DNA of 44,423 bases from Clostridiaceae bacterium. Lineage in GTDB: Bacteria > Bacillota > Clostridia > Lachnospirales > Lachnospiraceae. The stretch spans positions 1 through 44,423 of the forward strand of contig CAJSZV010000034.1 in NCBI GenBank assembly GCA_910574345.1, in the 5' to 3' direction. A program made the translations under genes and the position numbers. Positions 1 through 6,954 of the stretch are shown piece by piece; the stretch's first letter is position 1, and the number at the start of each line of letters is the position of its first letter. The notes below the pieces were generated by a model that worked only from the letters and a program-made list of their open reading frames with translations, was not told the DNA's origin and did not search any database.

Positions 1-60
1 TATTTATCTGAAAAAGAAGTAGACAATCTCTTCAAAAACCGTATACTACTTGACTCCTGA
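1..60 (+). CDS. Possible 3' end of a gene entering from the left
   Basis: Frame 1 is open from the first base to a TGA at 58-60 and gives 19 residues starting YLSEKEVDNL. This could be the C-terminus of a gene that begins before the window. The fragment is too short for family assignment, and an open frame of this length in AT-rich DNA can arise by chance. Confidence 0.25.
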   Translation, partial: YLSEKEVDNLFKNRILLDS

Positions 61-480
61 GTACTAGGTTTTGAGAGAAACGACGGAAGTCAGGTAGTAT
101 AATTATAAAATAATTTTTGTCAATAGAATATCATTATAATTATCTAACTTGTGCGATTCATAAATATGTGGTAGAATATAGAAGTAAAGAAAACATATGA
201 TATTGCCTTAGAGGATGAAGGTTTAATCGCATAATGCCAGATTGGCTTAGTAGTAAGAATTGATATTTTAAGAATTTTATATTTGTAAAAGGTGTAGTTA
301 AAATTATCCTGGTAAGCATAGGATAGTAAAATGATCATAGAATGTAACTGCTTTGCACCATAGTAGAGGCTGATAAGGGATATATTGGACTCAGGATGTC
401 AAATAGGTACTAAGACAGATATTTTGATTCGTATGTTTTAGAGTAAATTTTTATATAGTTTTACATATGTTAATACAATG
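61..480. other. AT-rich intergenic stretch without a convincing gene
   Basis: No frame on either strand looks like a real gene here; the only longer frame, on the minus strand at 144-338, has no ribosome site and no recognisable content. The start of the stretch holds two overlapping imperfect inverted repeats. Bases 28-40 can pair with 68-78, and 43-57 with 85-100, so the two hairpins exclude each other. Nothing else stands out. Confidence 0.4.
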
Positions 481-535
481 AGAGGAAATCTTTGCGTTTG
501 ATAGAAAAATAGATAAATTTACTGAATTTGATAAC

Positions 536-898
536 ATGCTTTCTGAGTTAAGAACTGATAAATTAGAATATTTGAAGAAAATTGACATATTAGACGAAAA
601 AATTAGTAATACAGTTGAAGAAAAACGCAATTATGGCTTGAGATATTTTTTAGATAGGGAAAAAAGAGAGAATTTGTTAGAGCAGGCAGCTAAATATGGG
701 TATTCACCATTGAAAATAAATGAACTGCAACCCTATATTGATAATTGGAATCAGGATATAATAACTAATGAAGTAGTGAATAGTTTTAGAATAGTTGAAC
801 AGTTTGTCAATGACAATCAAGAAAAATATAAAGGGCATTTCATGTATAAAGTCTCGAAATTATTTCAGAGCCAAGGGGGTAATGAGAATGAAAATTAA
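536..898 (+). CDS. Unknown small helical protein, first gene of AT-rich cassette
   Basis: This is a 120-residue, Lys/Glu/Asn-rich protein that looks mostly alpha-helical, with heptad-like segments in residues 1-45. I do not recognise the family. The ATG at 536 has no upstream ribosome site. The frame stays open back to about 482 and reads FAFDRKIDKF without any ATG, GTG or TTG, although a good AGAGGAAA purine run sits at 481-488. That suggests the original start was lost, or the gene is a 5'-truncated remnant. Its 3' end overlaps the next gene by 11 bases, consistent with translational coupling. Codon use is strongly AT-biased, unlike the element genes after 2400. Confidence 0.5.
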   Translation: MLSELRTDKLEYLKKIDILDEKISNTVEEKRNYGLRYFLDREKRENLLEQAAKYGYSPLKINELQPYIDNWNQDIITNEVVNSFRIVEQFVNDNQEKYKGHFMYKVSKLFQSQGGNENEN

Positions 899-1199
899 CG
901 TTACACCTCCAAAGAATTATTCGCTCTTTTTATTACGTCAAAAAACAAAAAGATATATGGAAGGAGATTATAACAGAATAAAAGCAAAAAATGTTTTTGA
1001 AGGAAAAAGGAAACGGTACTACTTGATCATTCAGAAGCGAAATATACAGATTGAGTTAATTGATTATGAAGTGGAGACATTAAATGATATCAAAAGATAT
1101 TTGGAATATTTATTTAATAATCAGTATGTAGGACTAACTTTCGAAGGAATGGAAAAAGTACAATTTAAATTAGAAAATGTACATTGCTTTTATTTATGA
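888..1199 (+). CDS. Unknown basic small protein, second gene of AT-rich cassette
   Basis: This is a 103-residue protein, rich in Lys, Arg, Tyr and Phe, beginning MKINVTPPKN. The start at 888 is preferred over 882 because the AAGGGGG run at 874-879 is then correctly spaced. It overlaps the stop of the previous gene. The pattern of short alternating hydrophobic stretches (for example YYLIIQKRNIQIELIDYEVE) suggests a small beta-sheet domain followed by a helix. No family is recognised. The basic character would suit nucleic-acid binding or a membrane-surface role, but that is only a guess. Confidence 0.5.
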   Translation: MKINVTPPKNYSLFLLRQKTKRYMEGDYNRIKAKNVFEGKRKRYYLIIQKRNIQIELIDYEVETLNDIKRYLEYLFNNQYVGLTFEGMEKVQFKLENVHCFYL

Positions 1200-1205
1200 T
1201 GAATT

Positions 1206-1589
1206 ATGAGGGAACAAAACGAAATTAATATAATTAAAGAAATATTTGTTATAATATTATTGTTTGGAATGATAATTGTTAGATTTTTTCCAGTAGGAGA
1301 AGACAATATATTAATTAAATCAGCAGGTTATATTGGTGTGCTAGTTTCTTTGGCTGATTTGTATGTTGACGCTGGAAGATTATATTCTGAATATGATAAG
1401 TTCCATATTATAAGGGGAACAGCATATGTTTTGTCAATTTTTCTGGCAGCATTGCTATTGTTATTACTAACGGGTGTAATTCCAATTAACTCTACTTGGA
1501 GTGATGTATTTACGTTATTGGCTTTATTAGTTTCACTTCCTGAGAAATTATATCTATTTTGGATTGGGAAATACATAAAAGGAGAATGA
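1206..1589 (+). CDS. Unknown small integral membrane protein, third gene of cassette
   Basis: This is a 127-residue protein with about three or four predicted membrane segments: residues 10-27, 38-56, 74-93 and perhaps 98-117. A short soluble loop contains DAGRLYSEYDKF. There is no signal peptide cleavage motif and no catalytic motif. It begins 6 bases after the stop of the preceding gene and ends 7 bases before the next start, so the four genes look co-transcribed. A small multi-pass protein beside small soluble partners is an arrangement seen in toxin-immunity and abortive-infection cassettes, but no homology supports a specific role. Confidence 0.55.
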   Translation: MREQNEINIIKEIFVIILLFGMIIVRFFPVGEDNILIKSAGYIGVLVSLADLYVDAGRLYSEYDKFHIIRGTAYVLSIFLAALLLLLLTGVIPINSTWSDVFTLLALLVSLPEKLYLFWIGKYIKGE

Positions 1590-1596
1590 TAATAAA

Positions 1597-2277
1597 ATGA
1601 GTGAAAAGATAGTAAAGATACTTAATACCTATGCAGGGGAAGATATAGATTTATGCTATACTGTATTAGAAACAATAAAAAAGGATGTTAATCCAGAGAA
1701 TGGGCTACAAACTTTTTTTGAAAATATAAGAGGAAATAAGACTGATTCAAGCTATGTTTTGGAAAAAAATTTTCAGATGGAACAATTACAGCAATGGGAT
1801 AAGTTGTATTCCAGATATATTAATGAGTTTTTATTAGCAATGGTAAGTAAAGCACATATGGATGGTTGGAATAAACAAAGGTTTTATTCATCGCTTTGGA
1901 ATGGAATCAATAATGATTTGATTTTTGAAAATGATAAAGTTAAAACTTTTGTTATTTTTAAATGTGCTCAAAATGTGTTAATGCCTTTTTTTGAAATTAG
2001 TCAGCCATTAAAAATGGAAAATGAAAGATTTATAGAAATCTTAAATCGTAATCAGGAATCCATTCAAAAGATACAACATATTTTAGCAATGAATTTTACG
2101 CAAAAAACGGAAGTATCTTCGCTAATTCTTAATGAATTATTAGATAAAAAGACATTTGAAGATCAAAGTGTAATTTTAGCAATTACTCTGGATAATTTTG
2201 TACAAAGTAAAATGAATATGTTTGCACAAGCAATAAGCACTGGTGGTGTGCAGCTTGAACAAATGAAAAGGCAATAA
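1597..2277 (+). CDS. Unknown 226-residue helical protein, last gene of cassette
   Basis: This is a predicted all-helical soluble protein starting MSEKIVKILN, with an AAGGAGAA ribosome site about 10 bases upstream. No signal peptide, membrane segment or catalytic motif is visible. The composition is rich in Asn, Gln, Glu and Lys. The C-terminal part (about residues 150-226) is amphipathic and could form a bundle or oligomerise. I recognise no family. It closes the four-gene AT-rich cassette; after it the base composition shifts abruptly to that of the element core. Confidence 0.55.
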   Translation: MSEKIVKILNTYAGEDIDLCYTVLETIKKDVNPENGLQTFFENIRGNKTDSSYVLEKNFQMEQLQQWDKLYSRYINEFLLAMVSKAHMDGWNKQRFYSSLWNGINNDLIFENDKVKTFVIFKCAQNVLMPFFEISQPLKMENERFIEILNRNQESIQKIQHILAMNFTQKTEVSSLILNELLDKKTFEDQSVILAITLDNFVQSKMNMFAQAISTGGVQLEQMKRQ

Positions 2278-2359
2278 ATCAATATCCGATAAAATATTGT
2301 GTCGCCATGGTCAATTAGTATTTATTTAATAGAAAATCTATATATATACATTAATAACA

Positions 2360-2388
2360 TTGACAACCACAACATATAGTGTTAAAAT
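2360..2388 (+). promoter_or_regulatory. Consensus sigma-A promoter of the element operon
   Basis: TTGACA at 2360-2365 and TAAAAT at 2383-2388 are separated by 17 bases. This is close to consensus and lies just upstream of a structured leader and the long + strand gene run. Transcription would begin near 2395. Confidence 0.7.
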
Positions 2389-2406
2389 AACCATGAGAGT
2401 TGATTT

Positions 2407-2481
2407 ATGCAGTCCACAGACCGCACACACTTTTTGTTCTGGTTCAAACACCAGAAGCACAGGGCAGGGAAAACTCCCTAA
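2407..2481 (+). CDS. Putative 24-residue leader peptide
   Basis: ATG at 2407 opens a frame of 24 codons ending with TAA at 2479-2481. The peptide starts MQSTDRTHFLFWF and has a C-terminal basic stretch, KHQKHRAGKTP. The ribosome site is weak (GAGAG about 8 bases upstream). The aromatic run, followed by basic residues and terminal prolines, would suit a ribosome-stalling leader. This is inferred from position and structure only. Confidence 0.35.
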   Translation: MQSTDRTHFLFWFKHQKHRAGKTP

Positions 2482-2576
2482 GCCAAGATATCCCATTTCA
2501 GCCAGAGACACGTTTGTTTCTGCCTGATAAAAATTCAAGAAAACCAAATAACAGCGGCTATTTTGCTGCAGATCAG

Positions 2577-2617
2577 AGAGACATCCCATACAAAGAATGG
2601 AACGATGTCTCTTTTTT
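2577..2617 (+). terminator. Intrinsic terminator within the leader
   Basis: A 9-bp perfect stem (2577-2585 with 2604-2612, arms AGAGACATC and GATGTCTCT) is followed by an uninterrupted T run to 2617. It sits between the element promoter and the first full-length genes, so read-through would have to be regulated or partial. Confidence 0.7.
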
Positions 2618-2978
2618 GCGTGCAAAATCCGCCGGAAAGGAGGAGACAAAAAAGACCAATGAAAAAAGTTCAGGGACAAAGGGATATGATACGGATGGCT
2701 GTTTCTGCCTGTTCATCGCCATTTTAAACGGTGTCGGCGCCAGCGCAGCCCGAAGGCTTTATGACAAAGGCCCAGGACAACAAAAGCCCGGCAGCCCTTT
2801 GCCAAGAGGCAGGCCGCCGGACCAGACAGCAGTGCCGAAAAGCGCAGAAAGAAACCGAAAGATTTATGCACTAAGGAAAAAGGGATACAGCCTGGAAGCG
2901 ATTTCCGATATTCTTGGCTGTGACAGTTCTACTGTAAAGAGAAATCTAAAAAAGCGAAGGAGGAAACGTGAATCATGA
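2616..2978 (+). CDS. Small helix-turn-helix DNA-binding protein, start uncertain
   Basis: The C-terminal half is a clear Hin/resolvase-type HTH: RNRKIYALRKKGYSLEAISD is followed by ILGCDSSTVKRNLKKRRRKR (about the last 50 residues). It would bind DNA, perhaps to control the downstream operon. The start is problematic. This frame has only TTG codons at 2616 and 2797. The one strong ribosome site (AAAGGAGG near 2636-2643) precedes an ATG at 2659 in another frame, which reads 22 codons and stops. The gene may therefore need a frameshift, be damaged, or use a rare start. Its stop overlaps the next ATG (ATGA), showing coupling to the DUF5688 gene. Confidence 0.55.
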   Translation: MRAKSAGKEETKKTNEKSSGTKGYDTDGCFCLFIAILNGVGASAARRLYDKGPGQQKPGSPLPRGRPPDQTAVPKSAERNRKIYALRKKGYSLEAISDILGCDSSTVKRNLKKRRRKRES

Positions 2979-3916
2979 CATTGAAAACATTTGCGGAGAA
3001 GATGAGAGTCAGGGTTCAGGAAAAGGCAGGGGATCATTATGAGGTGAACTTGGAACACAGTTTGGGAAACAATGGGACAGAGAATATCAGGCTGACTGTA
3101 AAAACGGACAGCGACAGCAACACTGCCCCGGCAGCGCTGTTAAATGGATATTATGACCAGATGACAGATAAGGAATCGGAAGATCTGTTGGAGAAGATAG
3201 CTGACGAAATTGTAAGGCTGTGCTGTTTTTCCGATTATGTGGAAAACTATGGGGAAACGCTGGCAAGACAGGTTATGGATTATGACTTCTGTAAAGAAAA
3301 ACTCCTGTTTAAGCTGGTCAATACCGGTTTGAACCAGGAACTGCTCCTCAATACGCCCCATATTCCATTCCTTGACCTTTCCATTATCTTTTACGTGAGG
3401 CTGGAAGAAAAGGATGGAATGGAGATGGGGGTTACGGTCAACGAATATCTAAGGGAGGCATGGAAGGTGACAGCGCAGGAGTTATACCAGCAGGCATTAA
3501 GGAATGCTCCTGAAAAAATGCCGGCCAGGTTTGTCGAGATGGATGAGACTGCTGTGTCCTTATTAGTAATGGATGGAGAAATCACACCGGAGCTCTTAAA
3601 CATTCTGCCGCCTGTGGAGAACATGAAGGATAATACCCTGTACTGCCTGACAAATCGTCTGATCAGAAATGGGGCTTCTGTTTTGTTATATCCCGGAGTG
3701 TTAAAGGAATGTGCCGCAACATGCGGAAAAAACTTAGTGATTCTTCCAAGCAGTGTAGATGAGGTCCTTATCATGTCCCTCAGTGATGAGAACAGGCTGG
3801 GTGATCTGACGGAAATGGTCCGGGGTATCAACCAGTCGGTATTGGAGCTGGCTAAGGTGCTTTCCGACCACATTTACCGCTATGACTGCCAAAATGACCA
3901 GATTGTGATGGCGTAA
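2975..3916 (+). CDS. DUF5688 family protein
   Basis: This 313-residue protein matches the DUF5688 pattern I know from Lachnospiraceae elements. The central block IFYVRLEEKDGMEMGVTVNE is followed by AWKVTAQELYQQALRN, and the C-terminal block LYCLTNRLIRNGASVLLYPG is followed by NLVILPSSVDEVLI. The function is unknown. The protein is soluble, has no signal peptide and has an acidic N-terminal half. It starts with an ATGA overlap on the HTH gene, so the two are probably translated together. The last residues are IVMA. It is a standard passenger of integrative elements and often occurs with the other families listed here. Confidence 0.85.
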   Translation: MTLKTFAEKMRVRVQEKAGDHYEVNLEHSLGNNGTENIRLTVKTDSDSNTAPAALLNGYYDQMTDKESEDLLEKIADEIVRLCCFSDYVENYGETLARQVMDYDFCKEKLLFKLVNTGLNQELLLNTPHIPFLDLSIIFYVRLEEKDGMEMGVTVNEYLREAWKVTAQELYQQALRNAPEKMPARFVEMDETAVSLLVMDGEITPELLNILPPVENMKDNTLYCLTNRLIRNGASVLLYPGVLKECAATCGKNLVILPSSVDEVLIMSLSDENRLGDLTEMVRGINQSVLELAKVLSDHIYRYDCQNDQIVMA

Positions 3917-3937
3917 CCCATAAGGAAAGGAGCAGTC

Positions 3938-4306
3938 ATGCATATTCATAAGTATGCGGATTTAGCTTGTTTTCAGGAGATTGGAGTGGGAGGCATGCTG
4001 CCGGCTACAGAAGAGTACCGGGAGCTCATCAAAAGACTCCACCCGTCCCAGTTTCTCTCTGGAGGCGTTCGGGCCACGCTCTATGAGATTTCCTATTCCT
4101 ACACCACCATAAGGGGGAACGGGAGGACGGCAAAGAAATACACGCTGCTGAACCCGGATCACGAGGAGGCAGACATAGAAATTGAAATGAAGCTAAGAGA
4201 CTGGGTAAGCAGTCATAACGCAAAACGGCCGTACCGGATAATTTCCAACGTGACCATTCTGGAGATAAAACCAATGGCTTTTGCGAATATCCGATTTGAG
4301 AGTTAG
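3938..4306 (+). CDS. Hypothetical element protein, 122 aa
   Basis: The protein starts MHIHKYADLA after an AAAGGAG site 7 bases upstream, 22 bases behind the DUF5688 gene. It has a mixed alpha/beta look. A Tyr-rich segment (EISYSYTTIRGNGRTAKKYT) is followed by an acidic run, and the C-terminus is IKPMAFANIRFES. No signal peptide, zinc site or catalytic motif is evident. I do not recognise the family. Position and spacing place it in the element operon. Confidence 0.65.
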   Translation: MHIHKYADLACFQEIGVGGMLPATEEYRELIKRLHPSQFLSGGVRATLYEISYSYTTIRGNGRTAKKYTLLNPDHEEADIEIEMKLRDWVSSHNAKRPYRIISNVTILEIKPMAFANIRFES

Positions 4307-4475
4307 GACCGTTTCATTCCCTCATTTCCTGGAGAAAACTCCGGGTTGTCCCTTAGAGGCAGGGCTGCTGTGAGCTTTGGCCTTGAAAAAGAACGGTAAG
4401 GGGCGTAAAAAGACACACCGGGCAAAGAATGGCTTTTCCGTCAAGAGCAGACTATTATGCAAAGGACGGGAGAGA

Positions 4476-5363
4476 ATGGAACAATATACATTTATAGACG
4501 AACTGCCAAAAAAGATTGCCAGGGCCATAAGTTTCTTCCAGATGTTTGAGAAGGCAGCGCTGGGATACCGGCCGGAGGGATATTACCTGGCATTCAGCGG
4601 AGGAAAGGACAGCGTGGCAATTTACGGGCTGGCAAAGATGGCTGGGGTAAGATTCACGGCCCACTACCATTTGACAACCGTGGACCCGCCGGAATTAGTC
4701 CGGTTTATCCGAAAGGATTACCCGGAGGTACAGGTGGAAAAGCCGGAGCTTACCATGTGGGAGCTGATTGTAAAAAAACAGATCCCGCCTTTGAGGAGAG
4801 CCCGCTACTGTTGCGAGGCATTGAAGGAACATGGCGGCGAGGGAGCGTTTACCGTAACCGGAGTCCGCTGGCAGGAAAGCAGGAAACGACAAAAACGAAC
4901 CAATCTGGAAATTCTGACTTCTAAAGATCCCATTTACCTAAACTGTGATAATCAAGAATCCCGCCGCCAGGTGGAAACCTGCGCCTTGAAGGGAAAACGT
5001 GTGCTGAATCCTATCATTGACTGGACGGAAGAGGAAGTGTGGCGGTTTATCCGTACCTATGGTCTCCCTTACTGTGTCCTGTATGACCAGGGATTTAAAA
5101 GGCTTGGCTGTCTGGGCTGTCCCCTTGCAGGCACGAAAAACCGGGAACGGGAATTTGCCCGTTATCCCCAGTATGCCAGGGCCTATATCCGTGCCTTTGA
5201 CCGGATGGTGGAGGCACGCGGGGCTTCGGGCAAACCCAAGGGCAGCTGGAAGGACGGGGAGAGCGTGTTCCGGTGGTGGATGTGCGGAAATGGAAAAATG
5301 GAGAAGCAGGTGGAAGGGCAGATAAAATTAGAGTTTGAAGATGACGCCGGAACAGCGGCATAG
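4476..5363 (+). CDS. PAPS-reductase-like PP-loop ATPase (DndC-like superfamily)
   Basis: This is an adenine-nucleotide alpha-hydrolase of the phosphoadenosine phosphosulfate reductase family. The PP-loop SGGKDS is at residues 41-46 and is followed by HYHLTTVDPPEL. A Cys pair occurs at RARYCCEALKEH, the internal motif VTGVRWQESRKR is present, and the C-terminal Cys cluster is LGCLGCPLAG. Such proteins activate a substrate with ATP or move sulfur, as in cysteine biosynthesis or DndC of DNA phosphorothioation. No dnd, cys or ibr partner is nearby, so the substrate is unknown. The ATG at 4476 is chosen because GGGAGAG precedes it; a TTG at 4377 is in frame but has no good ribosome site. The protein ends DAGTAA. 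Confidence 0.85.
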   Translation: MEQYTFIDELPKKIARAISFFQMFEKAALGYRPEGYYLAFSGGKDSVAIYGLAKMAGVRFTAHYHLTTVDPPELVRFIRKDYPEVQVEKPELTMWELIVKKQIPPLRRARYCCEALKEHGGEGAFTVTGVRWQESRKRQKRTNLEILTSKDPIYLNCDNQESRRQVETCALKGKRVLNPIIDWTEEEVWRFIRTYGLPYCVLYDQGFKRLGCLGCPLAGTKNREREFARYPQYARAYIRAFDRMVEARGASGKPKGSWKDGESVFRWWMCGNGKMEKQVEGQIKLEFEDDAGTAA

Positions 5364-5382
5364 GAAGGAGGCACTGATTTTT

Positions 5383-6174
5383 GTGGAGAAACATTCATGC
5401 AGGAGCTGCAGGAATCTGGAAAAAGAAAGGAAAGAGGTGATGGGAGGCCGTCTGAAAGGGCGGTACCGCTATGGGTGCAGCAGACAGGGCAGTGGATTTG
5501 TCTGTGGTTTTTTGGCTGGAGATGAGGATTTGGAGACACTGTCCTGCAGGTTGTGGCAGGGACAGTCTGAGAGGAAGACGGAGAAAGAGGTACAAAAACT
5601 GGAGAAAGAGCTGGACGCGAACCTTCAGGGGCTGTTTGACCGCTGGAATGAGTGGCACATTATGGGCTGTCCGGAGGCAAAGGAGACGGATGGGGTGTAT
5701 TTAAACCGCCTCCGCCTTGCCATAAAGGGGCTTATGGAACGGATTGAGGAGACGCTTGAAGAGTCCCGGTATCCGGAAAGCTATTATTCCCCGCTGCCGC
5801 CGGAGATTGCGGAAGATTACATGGCGGATATGGATGGTTTGGCAAAGAGTGCAGAGAGGGCTTTACACCGCTACAGAAACTCTCCGGATTATCTCTGGCT
5901 GGAATCCTATGTGAAGGAGCAGAGTAAGAAACGGAAGGAAGACGAGAGAGCGGCGGTATTTCTTGACCATGTGAAGGTTTTGGAGGAGGCGGTCAGCCAG
6001 AATCAGTTTCTTCTTATGAAGCAGGCGGTACAGCAGGCAGGGATTCTGGCAGAACTGGAAAAATATAGGAGAGCTGTTTTGCAGAAGGAACATAAGGCGC
6101 CCAGAAGAACGGTCAGGAAAGGCAAAAAAGAAATGTCCGGACAGTTTGCGCTGTTTGAGGAGAAGGCGTCCTGA
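5383..6174 (+). CDS. Cys-rich element protein with C-terminal clamp-binding-like motif
   Basis: A GTG start at 5383 is favoured because GGAAGGAGG lies at 5363-5371; an in-frame ATG at 5341 would overlap the previous gene. The N-terminus carries CRSCRN, then two further Cys (YGCSR, FVCGF), a likely zinc-binding head. The long remainder is charged and helical with coiled-coil-like stretches. The C-terminus reads GQFALFEEKAS, in which QFALF resembles the bacterial sliding-clamp-binding consensus QLxLF. No enzymatic motif is visible. Its position directly after the PP-loop gene may mean a shared pathway. Family not recognised. Confidence 0.65.
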   Translation: MEKHSCRSCRNLEKERKEVMGGRLKGRYRYGCSRQGSGFVCGFLAGDEDLETLSCRLWQGQSERKTEKEVQKLEKELDANLQGLFDRWNEWHIMGCPEAKETDGVYLNRLRLAIKGLMERIEETLEESRYPESYYSPLPPEIAEDYMADMDGLAKSAERALHRYRNSPDYLWLESYVKEQSKKRKEDERAAVFLDHVKVLEEAVSQNQFLLMKQAVQQAGILAELEKYRRAVLQKEHKAPRRTVRKGKKEMSGQFALFEEKAS

Positions 6175-6251
6175 CGGGGGAAAAGCTTTGGAGGGCATGT
6201 AAGCATTGTGAGGCAGCTAAAAATGAAAGACGGTATGGAAAGGAGACAGGA

Positions 6252-6791
6252 ATGGATGATCAGATGTTGGTAAAGAACCTGTTCAATGACATGTTTGTAT
6301 TTTTAAACGGGACCCAGCCTCTGGGACTGGAGCCGTTGATTGACGTGTATCAGGACGAACCGCTGCTCATGGCATTTATCGGCAGGCTGGATGAGGCGGT
6401 AAAGGTTCCCTACAACCAGGTGATGAAAGAGTGTTACGCCTTTTTTAAGCAGTATGCAGGGGGAGGCTACACGGATGAAGTCTGGGAGAGGATTGTGAAG
6501 GACATCCGGGACTTTGACCAGAAGTGGCAGAATCCCTGGTGCCGGGGAATTATCCTGGCGCTGCTGGAACTGCTGGAACGGGAGGACAAGGAGAGACAGG
6601 GGCTTGAAAACCAGGACGGTTTAGCAGAAAACGGAGTACAGGAGCCGGGGCTTCAGGAAACAGAAGAACCCTATGAACAGGAGCCTGGACAGGAAGGTAT
6701 GGAGTTTATTCAGGAGGCAGACGGAGAAATGCCCTTGACGGAAATGGAATATGGAGAGGACGGGCAGCAGGAAGGCAGTCTTGCGGCCTGA
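6252..6791 (+). CDS. Hypothetical element protein with acidic tail, 179 aa
   Basis: ATG at 6252 follows AAAGGAGA. Residues 1-110 are predicted helical and compact, with conserved-looking aromatic and hydrophobic positions (KQYAGGGYTDEVWERIVKDI). Residues 115-175 are low-complexity, rich in Glu, Gln and Gly, and probably disordered. The protein ends EGSLAA, an Ala-Ala terminus shared with neighbouring element proteins and similar to ClpXP-recognised tails. A terminator follows immediately. No family recognised. Confidence 0.6.
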   Translation: MDDQMLVKNLFNDMFVFLNGTQPLGLEPLIDVYQDEPLLMAFIGRLDEAVKVPYNQVMKECYAFFKQYAGGGYTDEVWERIVKDIRDFDQKWQNPWCRGIILALLELLEREDKERQGLENQDGLAENGVQEPGLQETEEPYEQEPGQEGMEFIQEADGEMPLTEMEYGEDGQQEGSLAA

Positions 6792-6796
6792 GCTGC

Positions 6797-6833
6797 AAAA
6801 AGGCTGGGAAGAGATCACATTCCCGGCCTTTTT
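6797..6833 (+). terminator. Intrinsic terminator after the first element gene block
   Basis: The arm GGCTGGGAA pairs with TTCCCGGCC (one wobble) around a 9-base loop. An A run precedes the stem and a T run follows it. It separates the gene block ending at 6791 from the PcfK-like gene. The A-rich 5' side could also let it work in reverse. Confidence 0.75.
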
Positions 6834-6954
6834 GGCCTTTGCCTCCCCGGCGAAAGCCTGCTGTGCCAGACAGGCGTTTGACTGAGCAGCAGGCATTTGT
6901 GAGTGGTGAAGGCAGAGAATCATCAGGGGCGAAATTCTATAAACAGTAGGGAGA

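Larger units (their letters stand above)
2395..2617 (+). promoter_or_regulatory. Structured 5' leader with uORF, hairpins and terminator (attenuator-like)
   Basis: Downstream of the promoter come a hairpin with 7-bp arms (2437-2443 with 2450-2456), a second hairpin with 5-bp arms (2466-2470 with 2475-2479), and then an intrinsic terminator at 2577-2617. The two hairpins lie inside a 24-codon reading frame, so a translating ribosome would melt them. Promoter, uORF, hairpins, terminator and gene in that order is the layout of ribosome-mediated attenuation. I recognise no known riboswitch here. Confidence 0.5.

Noticed and set aside
144-338. Minus-strand frame of 64 codons
   Set aside because: AT-rich DNA, no ribosome site and no recognisable protein features; likely chance.
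1-2400. Left attachment site of the element
   Set aside because: No minus-strand sequence resembling the missing C-terminal half of the flippase is present anywhere left of the recombinases, so the left end must be outside.
2395-2617. Known riboswitch in the leader
   Set aside because: No SAM, TPP, c-di-GMP, lysine or T-box core motif could be recognised; the attenuator reading rests on uORF, hairpins and terminator only.
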